The notes beneath the pieces are model-generated. The model did not search any database. It saw only the letters and a program-made list of their open reading frames with translations, and was not told the origin of the DNA. From Bifidobacterium callitrichidarum (GTDB taxonomy: Bacteria > Actinomycetota > Actinomycetes > Actinomycetales > Bifidobacteriaceae), in contig NZ_QFFM01000002.1 in the NCBI RefSeq assembly GCF_003129905.1, positions 1 through 64,000 on the forward strand: a stretch of 64,000 bases of DNA. Reading direction: 5' to 3'. Shown piece by piece: positions 16,976 to 26,250 of this stretch (positions are counted from its first letter, which is position 1; the number at the start of each line of letters is the position of its first letter). The translations under genes and the position numbers were made by a program.

Positions 16976-17746
16976 ATGTCGTTGGCGGTACGAGTCATCC
17001 CGTGCCTGGACGTTGACGCCGGTCGTGTGGTGAAGGGTGTGCATTTCGAGAACCTCAAGGACGCCGGCGACCCCGTGGAGCTGGCCGCCGAATACTACCG
17101 GCAGGGAGCCGACGAGATCACCTTCCTCGACGTGACCGCCTCCAGCTCCCACCGCGGCACCATGATCGATGTGGTTTCGCGCACCGCGGAGCAGGTCTTC
17201 ATCCCGATGACCGTGGGCGGCGGCGTGCGCACGCCCGAGGACGTGGACTCCCTGCTGCGTTGTGGCGCGGACAAGGTCGGCGTCAACACCGCGGCGATCA
17301 ACGACCCCTCGCTCATCAGCCGCGTGGCTGACCGCTTCGGCAACCAGGTGCTGGTGCTCTCCGTGGACGCACGTCGCGAGAAGGGCGAGCAGCACACGCA
17401 GTCCGGTTTCGAGGTCACCACCATGGGTGGCCGTAAATCCACCGGCATCGACGCCATCTGGTGGGTCAAGCGCGCCGAGGAACTGGGTGCGGGCGAAATC
17501 CTGCTCAACTCCATGGATGCCGACGGCACCCAGGAGGGCTTCGACCTTGAAATGATTCGCGCCGTGCGCAAGGAGGTCAAGATCCCGATCATCGCATCCG
17601 GCGGCGCCGGCAAGGTCGAGGACTTCCCGCCCGCCATCGAGGCCGGTGCGGACGCCGTGCTGGCCGCATCCGTGTTCCACTACGGCATCATGACCATCGC
17701 CGACGTCAAGGCAGAACTCAAGAAGCACGGCTACACCGTGCGCTGA
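16976..17746 (+). CDS. hisF: Imidazole glycerol phosphate synthase subunit HisF
   Basis: Cyclase subunit that uses ammonia from HisH to make imidazole glycerol phosphate and AICAR. The 256-residue barrel has the catalytic Asp12 (IPCLDVD) and Asp131 (LSVDARR) and the phosphate-binding GGG and SGGAG loops. ATG 16976 follows AGGGGAG. hisI begins 32 bases downstream and trpE follows, giving a hisF-hisI-trpE run. Confidence 0.97.
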   Translation: MSLAVRVIPCLDVDAGRVVKGVHFENLKDAGDPVELAAEYYRQGADEITFLDVTASSSHRGTMIDVVSRTAEQVFIPMTVGGGVRTPEDVDSLLRCGADKVGVNTAAINDPSLISRVADRFGNQVLVLSVDARREKGEQHTQSGFEVTTMGGRKSTGIDAIWWVKRAEELGAGEILLNSMDADGTQEGFDLEMIRAVRKEVKIPIIASGGAGKVEDFPPAIEAGADAVLAASVFHYGIMTIADVKAELKKHGYTVR

Positions 17747-17778
17747 AACGAAAAACCATACGGAAAAAGCAAGAGGAC

Positions 17779-18189
17779 ATGACGAACACAACCACCGAAC
17801 CCATCGCATACGACAACTCCGAAACCCTGGATCCGCGCATCGCCGAACGGCTGAAGCGCGACGCCAAGGGCTTGGTCGCGGCCGTGATTCAGCAGTACGA
17901 CACCCGTGAGGTGCTGATGGTCGGATACATGAACGATGAGGCCCTGCGCCGCACCCTGACCACCGGTCGCGTGACCTTCTGGTCCCGGTCCCGTCAGGAA
18001 TACTGGCGCAAGGGCGACACGTCCGGCCATGTGCAGTACGTCAAGGGCGTCTCGCTCGACTGCGACGGCGACGCGCTTCTGGTGGAGGTCGACCAGGTGG
18101 GTGCCGCGTGCCATACCGGCAAGCGCAGCTGCTTCCTCGAAGGCGGTCCGCTGCCCGTGGTCGAAGGCCACCGTCCCGCCGACCAGTGA
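17779..18189 (+). CDS. hisI: Phosphoribosyl-AMP cyclohydrolase
   Basis: Opens the adenine ring of PR-AMP in histidine synthesis. The 136-residue single-domain enzyme (no HisE fusion) has the metal-binding CDxDGD motif ([10 protein letters not shown]) and the Cys/His pair [12 protein letters not shown] 17779 follows AAGAGGA. It lies between hisF and trpE with short gaps, so it is likely cotranscribed with both. Confidence 0.96.
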   Translation: MTNTTTEPIAYDNSETLDPRIAERLKRDAKGLVAAVIQQYDTREVLMVGYMNDEALRRTLTTGRVTFWSRSRQEYWRKGDTSGHVQYVKGVSLDCDGDALLVEVDQVGAACHTGKRSCFLEGGPLPVVEGHRPADQ

Positions 18190-18230
18190 GCCGGTTTCCC
18201 ATCCGAACAGCTTTTCCAAAGGAGGATCGT

Positions 18231-19787
18231 ATGAGCGAATGCAGCGTCAAGCACCTGAAGTGGGGTGCCACCTGGCCCAGCCGCGAACAGTTCCACGAGC
18301 TGGCCGATGAGGGATACCGTGTGATTCCGATCGTGCGCCGGCTGCTTGCCGACTCGCTCACGCCGGTCGGCTTTTACGAGCGACTCGCCGGAGGCCGCAG
18401 CGGCACGTTCATTCTCGAATCGGCGGAATTCGGCGGCACATGGAGCCGCTACAGTTTCATTGGCGTCAACTCGATGGCGCAGCTGCGCTCCAACGGTGGT
18501 CAGGCCGACTGGCTCGGCAAGGTGCCGGCGGGCGTGCCCCGCACCGGTGACGTGATCGAAGTGGCCCATGCCACGTTGAAGGCGCTGAAGGCCCCGCATG
18601 TGGAAGGCCTGCCGAACCTGACCAGCGGTCTGGTCGGCACGGTGGGTTGGGATGCGATCCGCCATTGGGAGCCCACGCTGCGCGCCGAGGCACCGAACGA
18701 GACCGGCCAGCCGGAAACTGTGCTCGCCCTGGCCACGGACATCGCCGTGGTGGACCACGTGTCCGGATCCGTATGGCTCATCGCCAATGCGGTGAACGTG
18801 GACGACAAGCCCACGCGAGCGGACGCCGCCTACAACGAGGCCGTGGCCCGACTCGACCAGATGCAGCGCGACGCTGCCACCCCCACGCAGGGAGAGGCGC
18901 GCGTCAACGTGCTGGACGAGACGGTCGAACAGCCCGAACTGCGCTTCCGCACCGAGAAAAGCCATTACGAGCACGCGGTGGAGGAGGCCAAGCGCCATAT
19001 CATCGACGGCGACGTGTTCCAGGTGGTCATCTCCCAGCGACTCGACATCGACTCGCCCGCCGACCCGTTCGACGTGTACCGTGTGCTGCGCACCCTGAAC
19101 CCGAGCCCGTACATGTACTTCATGGCGCTCACCGACGCGCAGGGACGTGACTTCAACGTGATCGGCTCCAGTCCGGAGACCCTCATCAAGGTGGACAACG
19201 GTCACGCCATGACCTTCCCGATCGCCGGTTCCCGCCCTCGCGGCGCCACCCCGGAGGAAGACGAGAAGCTTGCCAAGGAGCTGCTGGCCGATCCGAAGGA
19301 ACGCAGCGAACACATCATGCTCGTGGATTTGGCCCGCAACGACCTGAGCCGTGTGTGCGACCCGACCACGGTCGAGGTCGTCTCCCTCATGGACATCAAG
19401 CGGTTCAGCCACATCATGCATATCTGCTCCACCGTGACCGGTCGCGTGAACCCGTCCATGACCGCGTTTGATGTGTTCACCTCCGCGTTCCCGGCCGGTA
19501 CGCTCTCCGGAGCCCCCAAGCCGCGCGCCATCGAGATCATCGACGAGCTGGAACCCGCCGACCGCGGCATCTATGGCGGCACCGTGGGCTACTTTGACTT
19601 CTCCGGCAATCTGGACATGGCCATCGCCATCCGCACCGCGTTCCTGCGCGACCATGAGGCAAGCGTCCAGGCCGGCGCCGGCATCGTGCTCGATTCCGTG
19701 CCCGCCACCGAATGGCAGGAGACCCGCAACAAGGCCGAGGCCAGCGTGGAGGCCGTGCAGATCGCCGCCCAGTTGCGCGAGCTGTAG
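18231..19787 (+). CDS. trpE: Anthranilate synthase component I
   Basis: Forms anthranilate from chorismate with ammonia from TrpG. The 518-residue protein has the N-terminal ILESAEFGGTWSRYSFIG stretch, where the LLES motif of the Trp feedback site is expected, and the chorismate-binding domain with IGSSPE, PIAGSRPRG, HIMLVDLARND and the final AGAGIV. ATG 18231 follows AAAGGAGG. No trp leader peptide or attenuator is visible in the 41-base gap from hisI. No trpG is in the window. Confidence 0.96.
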   Translation: MSECSVKHLKWGATWPSREQFHELADEGYRVIPIVRRLLADSLTPVGFYERLAGGRSGTFILESAEFGGTWSRYSFIGVNSMAQLRSNGGQADWLGKVPAGVPRTGDVIEVAHATLKALKAPHVEGLPNLTSGLVGTVGWDAIRHWEPTLRAEAPNETGQPETVLALATDIAVVDHVSGSVWLIANAVNVDDKPTRADAAYNEAVARLDQMQRDAATPTQGEARVNVLDETVEQPELRFRTEKSHYEHAVEEAKRHIIDGDVFQVVISQRLDIDSPADPFDVYRVLRTLNPSPYMYFMALTDAQGRDFNVIGSSPETLIKVDNGHAMTFPIAGSRPRGATPEEDEKLAKELLADPKERSEHIMLVDLARNDLSRVCDPTTVEVVSLMDIKRFSHIMHICSTVTGRVNPSMTAFDVFTSAFPAGTLSGAPKPRAIEIIDELEPADRGIYGGTVGYFDFSGNLDMAIAIRTAFLRDHEASVQAGAGIVLDSVPATEWQETRNKAEASVEAVQIAAQLREL

Positions 19788-19873
19788 GCAGTAAATTATC
19801 TGGCTGAGGACCGAGCCGTGAAGCGAACAGTCCGGTGGACTGGGGTATAGGTGAAGTGAGCGGCTGTGATGTG

Positions 19874-19992
19874 AAGGCTCCCCTCTCTGAGGGGAGCTGT
19901 CGAACGAAGTGAGACTGAGGGGAGTGGTCGGTTGGTGCTGATACTCCCCTCAGTCAGCTTCGCTGACAGCTCCCCTCAGAGAGGGGAGCCTT
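19874..19992. repeat. 119-bp palindromic element (GGCTCCCCTC family)
   Basis: The outer 28 bases (19874-19901) are the exact reverse complement of 19965-19992. Each arm itself contains a hairpin (CTCCCCTC...GAGGGGAG), and the interior has CTGAGGGGAG (19915-19924) facing CTCCCCTCAG with side stems GTCGAACGAAGTGAGAC and GTCAGCTTCGCTGAC. It follows trpE and could terminate transcription. Similar elements lie at 45916-46034 and 54891-54985. Confidence 0.85.
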
Positions 19993-20037
19993 TTGTTCTC
20001 GACAACGTGATGTTCAATTTAGCTACTATTCATTTAA

Positions 20038-20091
20038 AACAACACGTTGTTCATGGTATGGATGGTCGAATTCATACAGAAAACCTGTATG
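20038..20091. promoter_or_regulatory. Two palindromes upstream of the DUF1287 gene, putative operators
   Basis: AACAAC-AC-GTTGTT (20038-20051) and CATACAG-AAAAC-CTGTATG (20073-20091) are perfect dyads about 35 bp apart, 70-125 bases before the DUF1287 start. A partial ATCATACAG recurs at about 20114-20122. They resemble repressor sites; the cognate regulator is unknown. Confidence 0.45.
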
Positions 20092-20163
20092 CGACGATGC
20101 GCGGCGGGTTGAATATCATACAGTGAGGCTGATGGCCGTGACCGGCACGAACGGAGGCGAACC

Positions 20164-21021
20164 ATGGCACAGTATGTAAGCGAATCGGATGGGGATATGC
20201 TCCGGCAGGATCATCGACGGACCAACCGGTGGGCCGGAACATGCATCGCCGTCCTGCTGGTCATGGTGCTGGCCGCCGGGGGAGCCCTGGCCATACGCCA
20301 CATGACCGGTCTGCCATGGCGCTCGATGGGCGGCGCATTCAGCGAAGCCATCACCACATCAATCGCCTCCGTCACCGGAGGAAAACAGGCCAACGATACG
20401 TCGGTCATGCCCCGACAGGAGGCGCAACGGCAATACCCCAGACAAGCCAGTCCGGTCGATTTCAACGGCAACGGCACGGACGATTACGCGGACATCCTCG
20501 CCGGCGCACTGCAGGACGCCGCAGACAAACCCAAGTACGACAGCGGCTACTATCAGGGCGGCTACCCGCCGGACGACCGCGGTGCCTGCACCGACGTCAT
20601 CTGGCGCGCCTTCCGCCAGGCCGGCTACGATCTCAAAGCCATGGTCGACGCCGACATCGCGGCCGACCCCGCATCCTACGCCGCCGTGGCGCCGAATCCC
20701 GACCCGAACATCGACTTCCGCCGCACCGGCGTGCTCGACGTGTTCCTCGCCAAATACGCGCAAAGCCTGACCACGGACACCAATGACAAAGCCCAATGGC
20801 AGGCCGGCGACATCGTGGTGTTCGCGCACACCAAGCACATCGGCGTCATCTCCGACAAACGCGATGCAAGCGGACTGACCTACGTCATCCACAACATGGG
20901 CCAGGAGCAGCGCGAAAACGACTATTTCTCCTTCAAAAAGCACATGACGGTCACCGGACACTACCGTTTCGACGCCTCCCGGGTACCGGCAGACGTACTG
21001 AAGGCCTGGCGCCAGTCCTGA
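20164..21021 (+). CDS. DUF1287-family protein, membrane-anchored
   Basis: A 285-residue protein with a short cytoplasmic N-terminus, one transmembrane helix at about 23-44, a linker, and a C-terminal DUF1287 domain outside the membrane. The family pattern is clear: YDSGYY...PDDRGACTDVIWRAFRQAG, then GDIVVFAHTKHIGVISDKRD. DUF1287 is placed near the NlpC/P60 (papain-like) fold, with Cys in RGACTD and His in KHIG as probable catalytic residues. A role in cell-wall turnover is an inference. ATG 20164 follows GGAGG. It is probably transcribed alone. Confidence 0.85.
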   Translation: MAQYVSESDGDMLRQDHRRTNRWAGTCIAVLLVMVLAAGGALAIRHMTGLPWRSMGGAFSEAITTSIASVTGGKQANDTSVMPRQEAQRQYPRQASPVDFNGNGTDDYADILAGALQDAADKPKYDSGYYQGGYPPDDRGACTDVIWRAFRQAGYDLKAMVDADIAADPASYAAVAPNPDPNIDFRRTGVLDVFLAKYAQSLTTDTNDKAQWQAGDIVVFAHTKHIGVISDKRDASGLTYVIHNMGQEQRENDYFSFKKHMTVTGHYRFDASRVPADVLKAWRQS

Positions 21022-21126
21022 CCCGGTCGCGGCCGTCCGCCCGCCGATTCACCGTCTAGGCCGACGTCCGGCTATCATGGGGAGGTCCATCCGCGGAACC
21101 CACCCATGACCAAAGGAGTTTAAGGC

Positions 21127-22578
21127 ATGTCGGACGACGGAAAAGCCACAGCCACCACCGGCGCATCGAATGCAGACGTCGCGACCGGGGCGGCCAACGG
21201 CACCGGCCTCGAACGGAAAATGGAATCCCGTCATCTGACCATGATCTCCCTCGGCGGCGTGATCGGCACCGGCCTGTTCGTCTCCTCGGGCTACACGATC
21301 CACCAGGCGGGCCCACTCGGCGCGATTCTGGCGTATGCGGTCGGCTCGCTGCTGGTCTATTGCGTGATGGTCTCGCTCGGCGAACTGTCCGTGGCCATGC
21401 CGTACGCGGGCAGCTTCCACCTGTATGCGAAACGATTCATCGGCCCCGGCAGCGCGTTCGTCATCGCCATCCTCTACTGGCTCAACTGGGCTGTGGCGTT
21501 GGCCAGCGAATTCACGGCCGCCGGCCTGCTTATGCAACGCTGGTTCCCGGATTCGCCCTCATGGGTGTGGTCGGCCGTGTTCATCGCCGTGGTGTTCGCG
21601 CTCAACATCCTGTCCGTCCGCCTGTACGGCGAGGCCGAATTCTGGTTCGCGTCCATCAAGGTGTTCGCCATCGTGGCGTTCATCATCATCGGCCTGCTCG
21701 CGATTTTCGGCGCGATTCCGATTTCCGGATACGATCATGCGCCACTGTTCGGCAACTTCGTATCGGACGGCTGGTTCCCCAACGGGTTCGCGCCCGTGTT
21801 CTCCACGCTGCTGACCGTCGTGTTCGCCTTCTCCGGCACCGAAGTGGTGGGTGTGGCCGCCGGCGAGACGAAGGATCCCGGCCGGGCCATCCCGAAGGCC
21901 GTGCATACCACGGTGTTCCGTCTGGCCATGTTCTTCATCGGGTCCATCGCGGTGATGGCGGCGTTGATTCCCTGGCATCAGGCGGGCGTGGAGACCAGCC
22001 CGTTCGTGCTCGTGTTCCAGTCGATTGGTATGCCGTTCGCCGGCGACGTGATGAACTTCGTGGTGTTGACGGCCGTGCTTTCCGCCGCGAACTCCGGCCT
22101 GTATGTGTGCTCGCGCATGGTCTGGTCGCTCGCCAAGGAGAGGCTCATCCCCGCCCGGTTCGCCAAGACGAACTTCCACGGCGTGCCCGTGTGGGCCGTG
22201 CTGTTCTCCATGGCCGGATCGCTGCTCGCGCTGCTCTCCTCGGTGATCGCCGCATCCACCGTATACCTGGTGCTGGTGGCCGTCTCCGGCCTGGCCACGC
22301 TCGTGGTGTGGTTCTCCGTGTGCGTGTGCCACATTTGCTTCCGCCGTGAATGGGCGAAGACGGGGCATAGCGTATCCGAGCTTGGATACCGGGCACCCGG
22401 TTTCCCGGTGCTGCCGTGGCTGGCCATCGTCATGTGCATCGGCGCGCTCGTGCTTGTGGTGCTCGACGAGACGCAGCGTTCCACGCTCTACTGCATGGTT
22501 CCCTTCGTCGCCTGCTGCTATGCCGGCTACTACGCATTGGAACGTCGCCGCAGGCGCAGGGAGACGGAAGAGGACTGA
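21127..22578 (+). CDS. Amino acid permease (APC superfamily)
   Basis: A 483-residue transporter with about 12 membrane segments. The first one carries the APC signature SLGGVIGTGLFVSSG, followed by AYAVGSLLVYCVMVSLGELSVAMPYAGSF, which fits the AAT family of basic, aromatic or GABA permeases. A Thr/Ala/Gly-rich N-terminal tail of about 30 residues precedes the core. The substrate cannot be read from the sequence. ATG 21127 follows AAAGGAG at eight bases. The next gene, an MFS transporter, has its own ribosome binding site 100 bases later. Confidence 0.9.
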   Translation: MSDDGKATATTGASNADVATGAANGTGLERKMESRHLTMISLGGVIGTGLFVSSGYTIHQAGPLGAILAYAVGSLLVYCVMVSLGELSVAMPYAGSFHLYAKRFIGPGSAFVIAILYWLNWAVALASEFTAAGLLMQRWFPDSPSWVWSAVFIAVVFALNILSVRLYGEAEFWFASIKVFAIVAFIIIGLLAIFGAIPISGYDHAPLFGNFVSDGWFPNGFAPVFSTLLTVVFAFSGTEVVGVAAGETKDPGRAIPKAVHTTVFRLAMFFIGSIAVMAALIPWHQAGVETSPFVLVFQSIGMPFAGDVMNFVVLTAVLSAANSGLYVCSRMVWSLAKERLIPARFAKTNFHGVPVWAVLFSMAGSLLALLSSVIAASTVYLVLVAVSGLATLVVWFSVCVCHICFRREWAKTGHSVSELGYRAPGFPVLPWLAIVMCIGALVLVVLDETQRSTLYCMVPFVACCYAGYYALERRRRRRETEED

Positions 22579-22681
22579 ACCGGGCGCGCTTGTCCCGCCC
22601 GACATGCCCTGTTTCCCGTCTGTTCACCTTATCCACTACAGTCTTCCGCCGAACCGTAACGAGAAGAGCGGAGGGATAGCC

Positions 22682-23914
22682 ATGTTCATGGCAGAGAAAG
22701 AGACTGTGGATAAGGCCAGCGGCATGAAGCACTATGCCGGTCTGGCGGTATTCTCCTCGGCGGTCGGGCACGCGCTCGACGGCCTCGACCTGATGATCCT
22801 GGGCTTCGCGATGTCCGGCATCATGGCCAGCTTCAACATCGACAAGACCACGGCGAGCACGCTGACCACCATCACGCTGGCCGGCGCCTTCCTGGGTGGC
22901 CTGGTATTCGGACGTCTGGCGGACAAGTACGGACGCATCCGCGTGCTGACCTATTCGGTGATCTTCTTCGGTGTGTTCACGCTGTTCTCGGCGTTCGCCC
23001 CGAACTTCTTCCTCATGGCGCTGTTCCGCTTCCTCGCCGGCGTGGGCATCGGAGCCGAATTCGGCATCGGCATGGCCATCGCCGCCGAGGCATCCAGCCC
23101 GGCCAACCGTGCCAAGGCGACCTCCGGCGTGGGACTCGGCTTCCAGGTGGGCGTGCTGCTCGCCTCGCTGCTGAGCGCCCCGATCCTCACCGCCTTCGGC
23201 TGGCGTGGCCTGTTCGCCATCGGCATCGTCCCGGCCATCGTGGCCATCCTCATCCGAGTGTTCGTGCCCGAACCCCCGCTGTACCTCAAGCACCGCCAGA
23301 CCGCCAAGGAACACGGCTCGATCCGCCAGCTGTTCTCCACGCCCGAACGTGTGCGCTTCTCCATCGCCATCATCATCCTGTGCACCGTGCAGAACTGCGG
23401 CTACTTCGGCATCATGACCTGGCTGCCCAGCTACCTCAACACCGAACTCAACCTGTCCCTGACCTCCACCGGCATCTGGACCGCTGTCACCGTGCTTGGC
23501 ATGATGCTCGGCATCTCCGTGTTCGGATTCCTCGCCGACCACCTCGGACGTCGTCCGGCATTCTGGATCTTCCAGATCGGCGCGGCCATCATGGTGGTGG
23601 TGTACAGCCAGCTCAAGGATCCGAACGCGCTGCTCATCGGCGGCTTCTTCATGGGCATGTTCGCCAACGGCATGATCGGCGGCTACGGCGCACTCATCTC
23701 CGAACTGTTCCCGACCGAGCTGCGTGCCACCGCACAGACCGCCCTGTACAACACCGGCCGCTTCATCGGCGGCGGCCTCGGTCCGGTCGTCATCGCGGCG
23801 ATTGCCACCGGTCACGGCTTCGGCTTCGCCCTGGCCACCATCGCGTCCATCTACATCATCGCGTTCATCACGATGTTCTTCATCCCCGAGAAGAAGGGCG
23901 CGGCGCTCGAGTAA
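22682..23914 (+). CDS. MFS transporter (AAHS/organic-acid-like)
   Basis: A 410-residue major facilitator with 12 membrane segments. The MFS signatures are present: DGLDLMILGFAM in helix 1, GRLADKYGRIRVL between helices 2 and 3, and a mirrored GFLADHLGRRPAF between helices 8 and 9. The D in helix 1 and the overall pattern resemble the aromatic acid/sialate/shikimate proton symporter group. ATG 22682 follows GGAGGG. Substrate unknown. Confidence 0.88.
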   Translation: MFMAEKETVDKASGMKHYAGLAVFSSAVGHALDGLDLMILGFAMSGIMASFNIDKTTASTLTTITLAGAFLGGLVFGRLADKYGRIRVLTYSVIFFGVFTLFSAFAPNFFLMALFRFLAGVGIGAEFGIGMAIAAEASSPANRAKATSGVGLGFQVGVLLASLLSAPILTAFGWRGLFAIGIVPAIVAILIRVFVPEPPLYLKHRQTAKEHGSIRQLFSTPERVRFSIAIIILCTVQNCGYFGIMTWLPSYLNTELNLSLTSTGIWTAVTVLGMMLGISVFGFLADHLGRRPAFWIFQIGAAIMVVVYSQLKDPNALLIGGFFMGMFANGMIGGYGALISELFPTELRATAQTALYNTGRFIGGGLGPVVIAAIATGHGFGFALATIASIYIIAFITMFFIPEKKGAALE

Positions 23915-23965
23915 CGGGCGATCCCCGGCATTATGAGCGCTGCGTAAGCAACCGATATGCCGTCT

Positions 23966-24017
23966 ATATGACTGTGCGCATGCCTCGATGCGAATCGGGA
24001 CATGCGCACAGTCATAT
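23966..24017. terminator. Bidirectional hairpin between convergent genes
   Basis: A perfect 17-bp inverted repeat (23966-23982 and 24001-24017) around an 18-base loop lies between the end of the MFS gene and the end of the holin-like gene on the other strand. It probably stops transcription from both sides. Confidence 0.7.
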
Positions 24018-24056
24018 TCGGTTGTATTCGGCGGTCCGGCAGCGGTTCGTGATTCG

Positions 24057-24422
24057 CTATTCGCCGATGATGCTTTCGACGATGCCGGAGACGATCGACA
24101 TGATGACCGAGCCGAACACCGACCACCAGAAGCCGTCGATGACCACGCCCACGCCGAACAGGGAGAACGCCAGGTACGAGGCGAGCTCCATGAACAGCCA
24201 GTTGATGATCAGCGCGAACAGGCCAAGGCTCAGAATGGAGATCGGCAATGCGAGCAAATGCACGACCGGTTTGATCGAGGCGTTGATCAACGCCATGAAC
24301 AAGGAGAATGCGGCCACGCCAAGAATCGGCGGCTCGCCCACCGCTTCCATGCCGGGCAATACGGCGACCATGACGGCCGCGGCGATCGTCAATACCAGCC
24401 AACGGGAAATGAATTGTCTCAT
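24057..24422 (-). CDS. Phage-holin-family (4-TM) small membrane protein
   Basis: A 121-residue protein with four hydrophobic segments (about 6-24, 33-55, 58-82, 88-115). The central pattern, ASIKPVVHLLALPISILSLGLFALIINWLF, is typical of the widespread chromosomal holin family IV proteins. Despite the name these are normal chromosomal genes of unknown role; no phage genes are near. ATG 24422 sits only one base after GGGAGG, which is oddly close; a GTG 30 bases upstream has no better site. It lies 74 bases after mscL on the same strand. Confidence 0.8.
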   Translation of the reverse strand: MRQFISRWLVLTIAAAVMVAVLPGMEAVGEPPILGVAAFSLFMALINASIKPVVHLLALPISILSLGLFALIINWLFMELASYLAFSLFGVGVVIDGFWWSVFGSVIMSIVSGIVESIIGE

Positions 24423-24496
24423 ACCTCCCGATTTTCCCAGCCCAAATGTCACCGGAATGTGATTACACGGATTACACGCAATCGGCGAAATGAACA

Positions 24497-24946
24497 TTAA
24501 TCATGCTGAAGCGGCAACTCAGATCGTTTGGCAAGCTGATCGCGGATTTCGGTGAGCAGGGTCACGGTTTGCTCTTCAGGCGTGATCTCTGGCGCCTGAG
24601 CTTTCTCTTCGGACTCCTGCTTGATCTTGGTCTTGATCAGTAGCGCCTCGGACATATCGCGGAACTTATTGATTGGCACCAGAATGAAGCAGTACACAGC
24701 CACAGCAATCACCAGGAAATTGAGTAATGCCCCTAGTACCGCGCCCAACGACACCGTAGCGCCGTTAAACGTGAATGATAACAGCCCGCTCATATCCGGT
24801 TTGCCGAACACCATGGCGATCAGCGGGTTGATGAGACTGTTCACAATCGCGTTCACCACCGACGTGACCGCGCTGCCCATCACCACGCCGACCGCCATAT
24901 CGATCATGTTTCCCCGTGAAATAAACTTCTTGAATCCATCGATCAT
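24497..24946 (-). CDS. mscL: Large-conductance mechanosensitive channel
   Basis: Emergency release valve that opens under membrane tension. The 149-residue protein matches MscL: GFKKFISRGNMIDMAVGVVMGSAV for the N-terminal helix and TM1, then LINPLIAM, and a second helix NFLVIAVAVYCFILVPINKFRD. The C-terminal helix is longer than in E. coli by about 15 residues. ATG 24946 follows AAAGGAG. The region is less GC-rich than its neighbours. Confidence 0.95.
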   Translation of the reverse strand: MIDGFKKFISRGNMIDMAVGVVMGSAVTSVVNAIVNSLINPLIAMVFGKPDMSGLLSFTFNGATVSLGAVLGALLNFLVIAVAVYCFILVPINKFRDMSEALLIKTKIKQESEEKAQAPEITPEEQTVTLLTEIRDQLAKRSELPLQHD

Positions 24947-25066
24947 TATTGCTCCTTTGTCATGAATGTGGCGTTGCGATTCCTAGATGGATCGTGGGCT
25001 TCCGCAACCGATGAAAAATGCATGACGCAAGATCGTCGGATCGGAAGCCAACCCAGGTTTTGCTGA

Positions 25067-26011
25067 TCAGTGGGCGAGGAAGTTCTCGACCAGCGCGATC
25101 ATCGTATCTTTCTCCGCGGGTGAGGATAAAGCGATCATCAGCGTCATGGCGGCGAGCGCGTTGCCCTCCACCAGAAGCTTTGCGTCATCCTTCAGAACAC
25201 CGTTCCGGTCCAGAAAATAGACGAACAAAGCCGCGGCGCATCGCTTGTTGCCGTCCGAAAAGGGATGGTCCTTGACGATTTGGTATAACAGATTCGCGGC
25301 TTTGGATTGCACTGAGCGGTACAATTCCTCCCCGGAAAATGTCTGGTATAGACCGTTGACAATACCCTGGAATGAGCCATTGCGTTCGCGTCCGAACAGG
25401 TCGGACTGCCTATAGAACGGCATTGACCTGACGAACGATGCGGCATCTTCATAAGTGAGCCGCCAACAGGATTCATCACCTTTCGGGGGAGTAACCTTGC
25501 CCATATCGTAGTCGCTGAGCAATGTAAGACTTGGCAGATACTGGTTCAGAATCTCGGCAGCCCCCGCGATTTCCGGTTCGTTGGCCCGCTGCAATACTTT
25601 GACTACGGTGTGAAGTGCATCAAGACGCTGCTGATTGATGGTGTAACCTTCAAGCAGATGTTGCTTGAGCACAGAGTTGGCCCAACGGCGGAAATATACG
25701 CCTTCTTTGGATCTCACGCGGTACCCGATGGAAAGGATCATGTCGAGGTTGTAATGGACGACTCGTCTTTCCACGGTTCGCTCGCCCTCATGCTGAACTA
25801 GTGCAAAATATGCACTAGTTGAAATTCCTTGGAGCTCCTCGGTTTGCGCGACTTTGATATGTTTACGGATGGTTGTCACATCACGGCCGAACAGCAGCGC
25901 CATCTGCTGCTGCGTCAGCCATACGGTGTCCTGATTGACTTTCACATTGAGATGGACGGTGTGGTCTGCGCTCTCATAGAGCTCAATCTGCCGATTCGTT
26001 TCCGAGGCCAT
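25067..26011 (-). CDS. RhuM-like protein with C-terminal Fic/Doc domain
   Basis: A 314-residue protein. Residues 5-130 resemble the RhuM virulence-protein family ([22 protein letters not shown], then [23 protein letters not shown]). Residues about 180-314 form a Fic-fold domain with HPFSDGNKR at 249-257. The Lys where AMP-transferring Fic proteins have Gly makes it closer to Doc, a kinase that inactivates EF-Tu; biochemical activity is not proven. No Phd-like antitoxin gene is beside it. ATG 26011 has AAAGGA seven bases upstream. Codon and base use are visibly more AT-rich than in nearby genes, suggesting horizontal origin. It is divergent from uvrA. Confidence 0.85.
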   Translation of the reverse strand: MASETNRQIELYESADHTVHLNVKVNQDTVWLTQQQMALLFGRDVTTIRKHIKVAQTEELQGISTSAYFALVQHEGERTVERRVVHYNLDMILSIGYRVRSKEGVYFRRWANSVLKQHLLEGYTINQQRLDALHTVVKVLQRANEPEIAGAAEILNQYLPSLTLLSDYDMGKVTPPKGDESCWRLTYEDAASFVRSMPFYRQSDLFGRERNGSFQGIVNGLYQTFSGEELYRSVQSKAANLLYQIVKDHPFSDGNKRCAAALFVYFLDRNGVLKDDAKLLVEGNALAAMTLMIALSSPAEKDTMIALVENFLAH

Positions 26012-26116
26012 GTTCTGTTCCTTTGCATAATGCGTATACATGCATTGCCATCGTTCGGCATATTCGCATGCGCTCCCGGAAGACACCCGATGACATGTAT
26101 GAGTATAACACACAAA

Positions 26117-26132
26117 TGGAACATATGTTCGA
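26117..26132. promoter_or_regulatory. LexA (SOS) box upstream of uvrA
   Basis: TGGAAC-ATAT-GTTCGA matches the actinobacterial LexA consensus TCGAAC-N4-GTTCGA at 11 of 12 positions. A TATCCT at 26152-26157 could be the uvrA -10 box, which would put the right half of the LexA site over the -35 region. The box also lies 106 bases upstream of the divergent RhuM-Fic gene. Confidence 0.75.
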
Positions 26133-26250
26133 ATTTTGTCGTGGAATCAGGTATCCTATGGAGGTACATGACATAGTGTGCGTTCGGGAGATAACTTCTG
26201 TCTCGGGTCCGCACAGGGGAGATGCCGACAAGACGGAAGGCGGGAAGACT

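Larger units (their letters stand above)
19788..20163. other. 376-base intergenic region with a repeat and putative operators
   Basis: The left part carries a copy of the ACAGTCCGGTGGACTG word (19827-19842). The middle holds the 119-bp palindromic element described separately. The right part (about 19995-20130) is clearly more AT-rich and holds two palindromes upstream of the DUF1287 gene. No ORF here looks real. Confidence 0.6.

Noticed and set aside
18190-18230. A trp attenuator before trpE
   Set aside because: The gap from hisI is only 41 bases, with no Trp codons in a short ORF and no terminator hairpin.
24057-26011. A prophage remnant, suggested by a holin-family and a RhuM-Fic gene
   Set aside because: No integrase, terminase, capsid or attachment repeats are near; holin family IV proteins are ordinary chromosomal genes.
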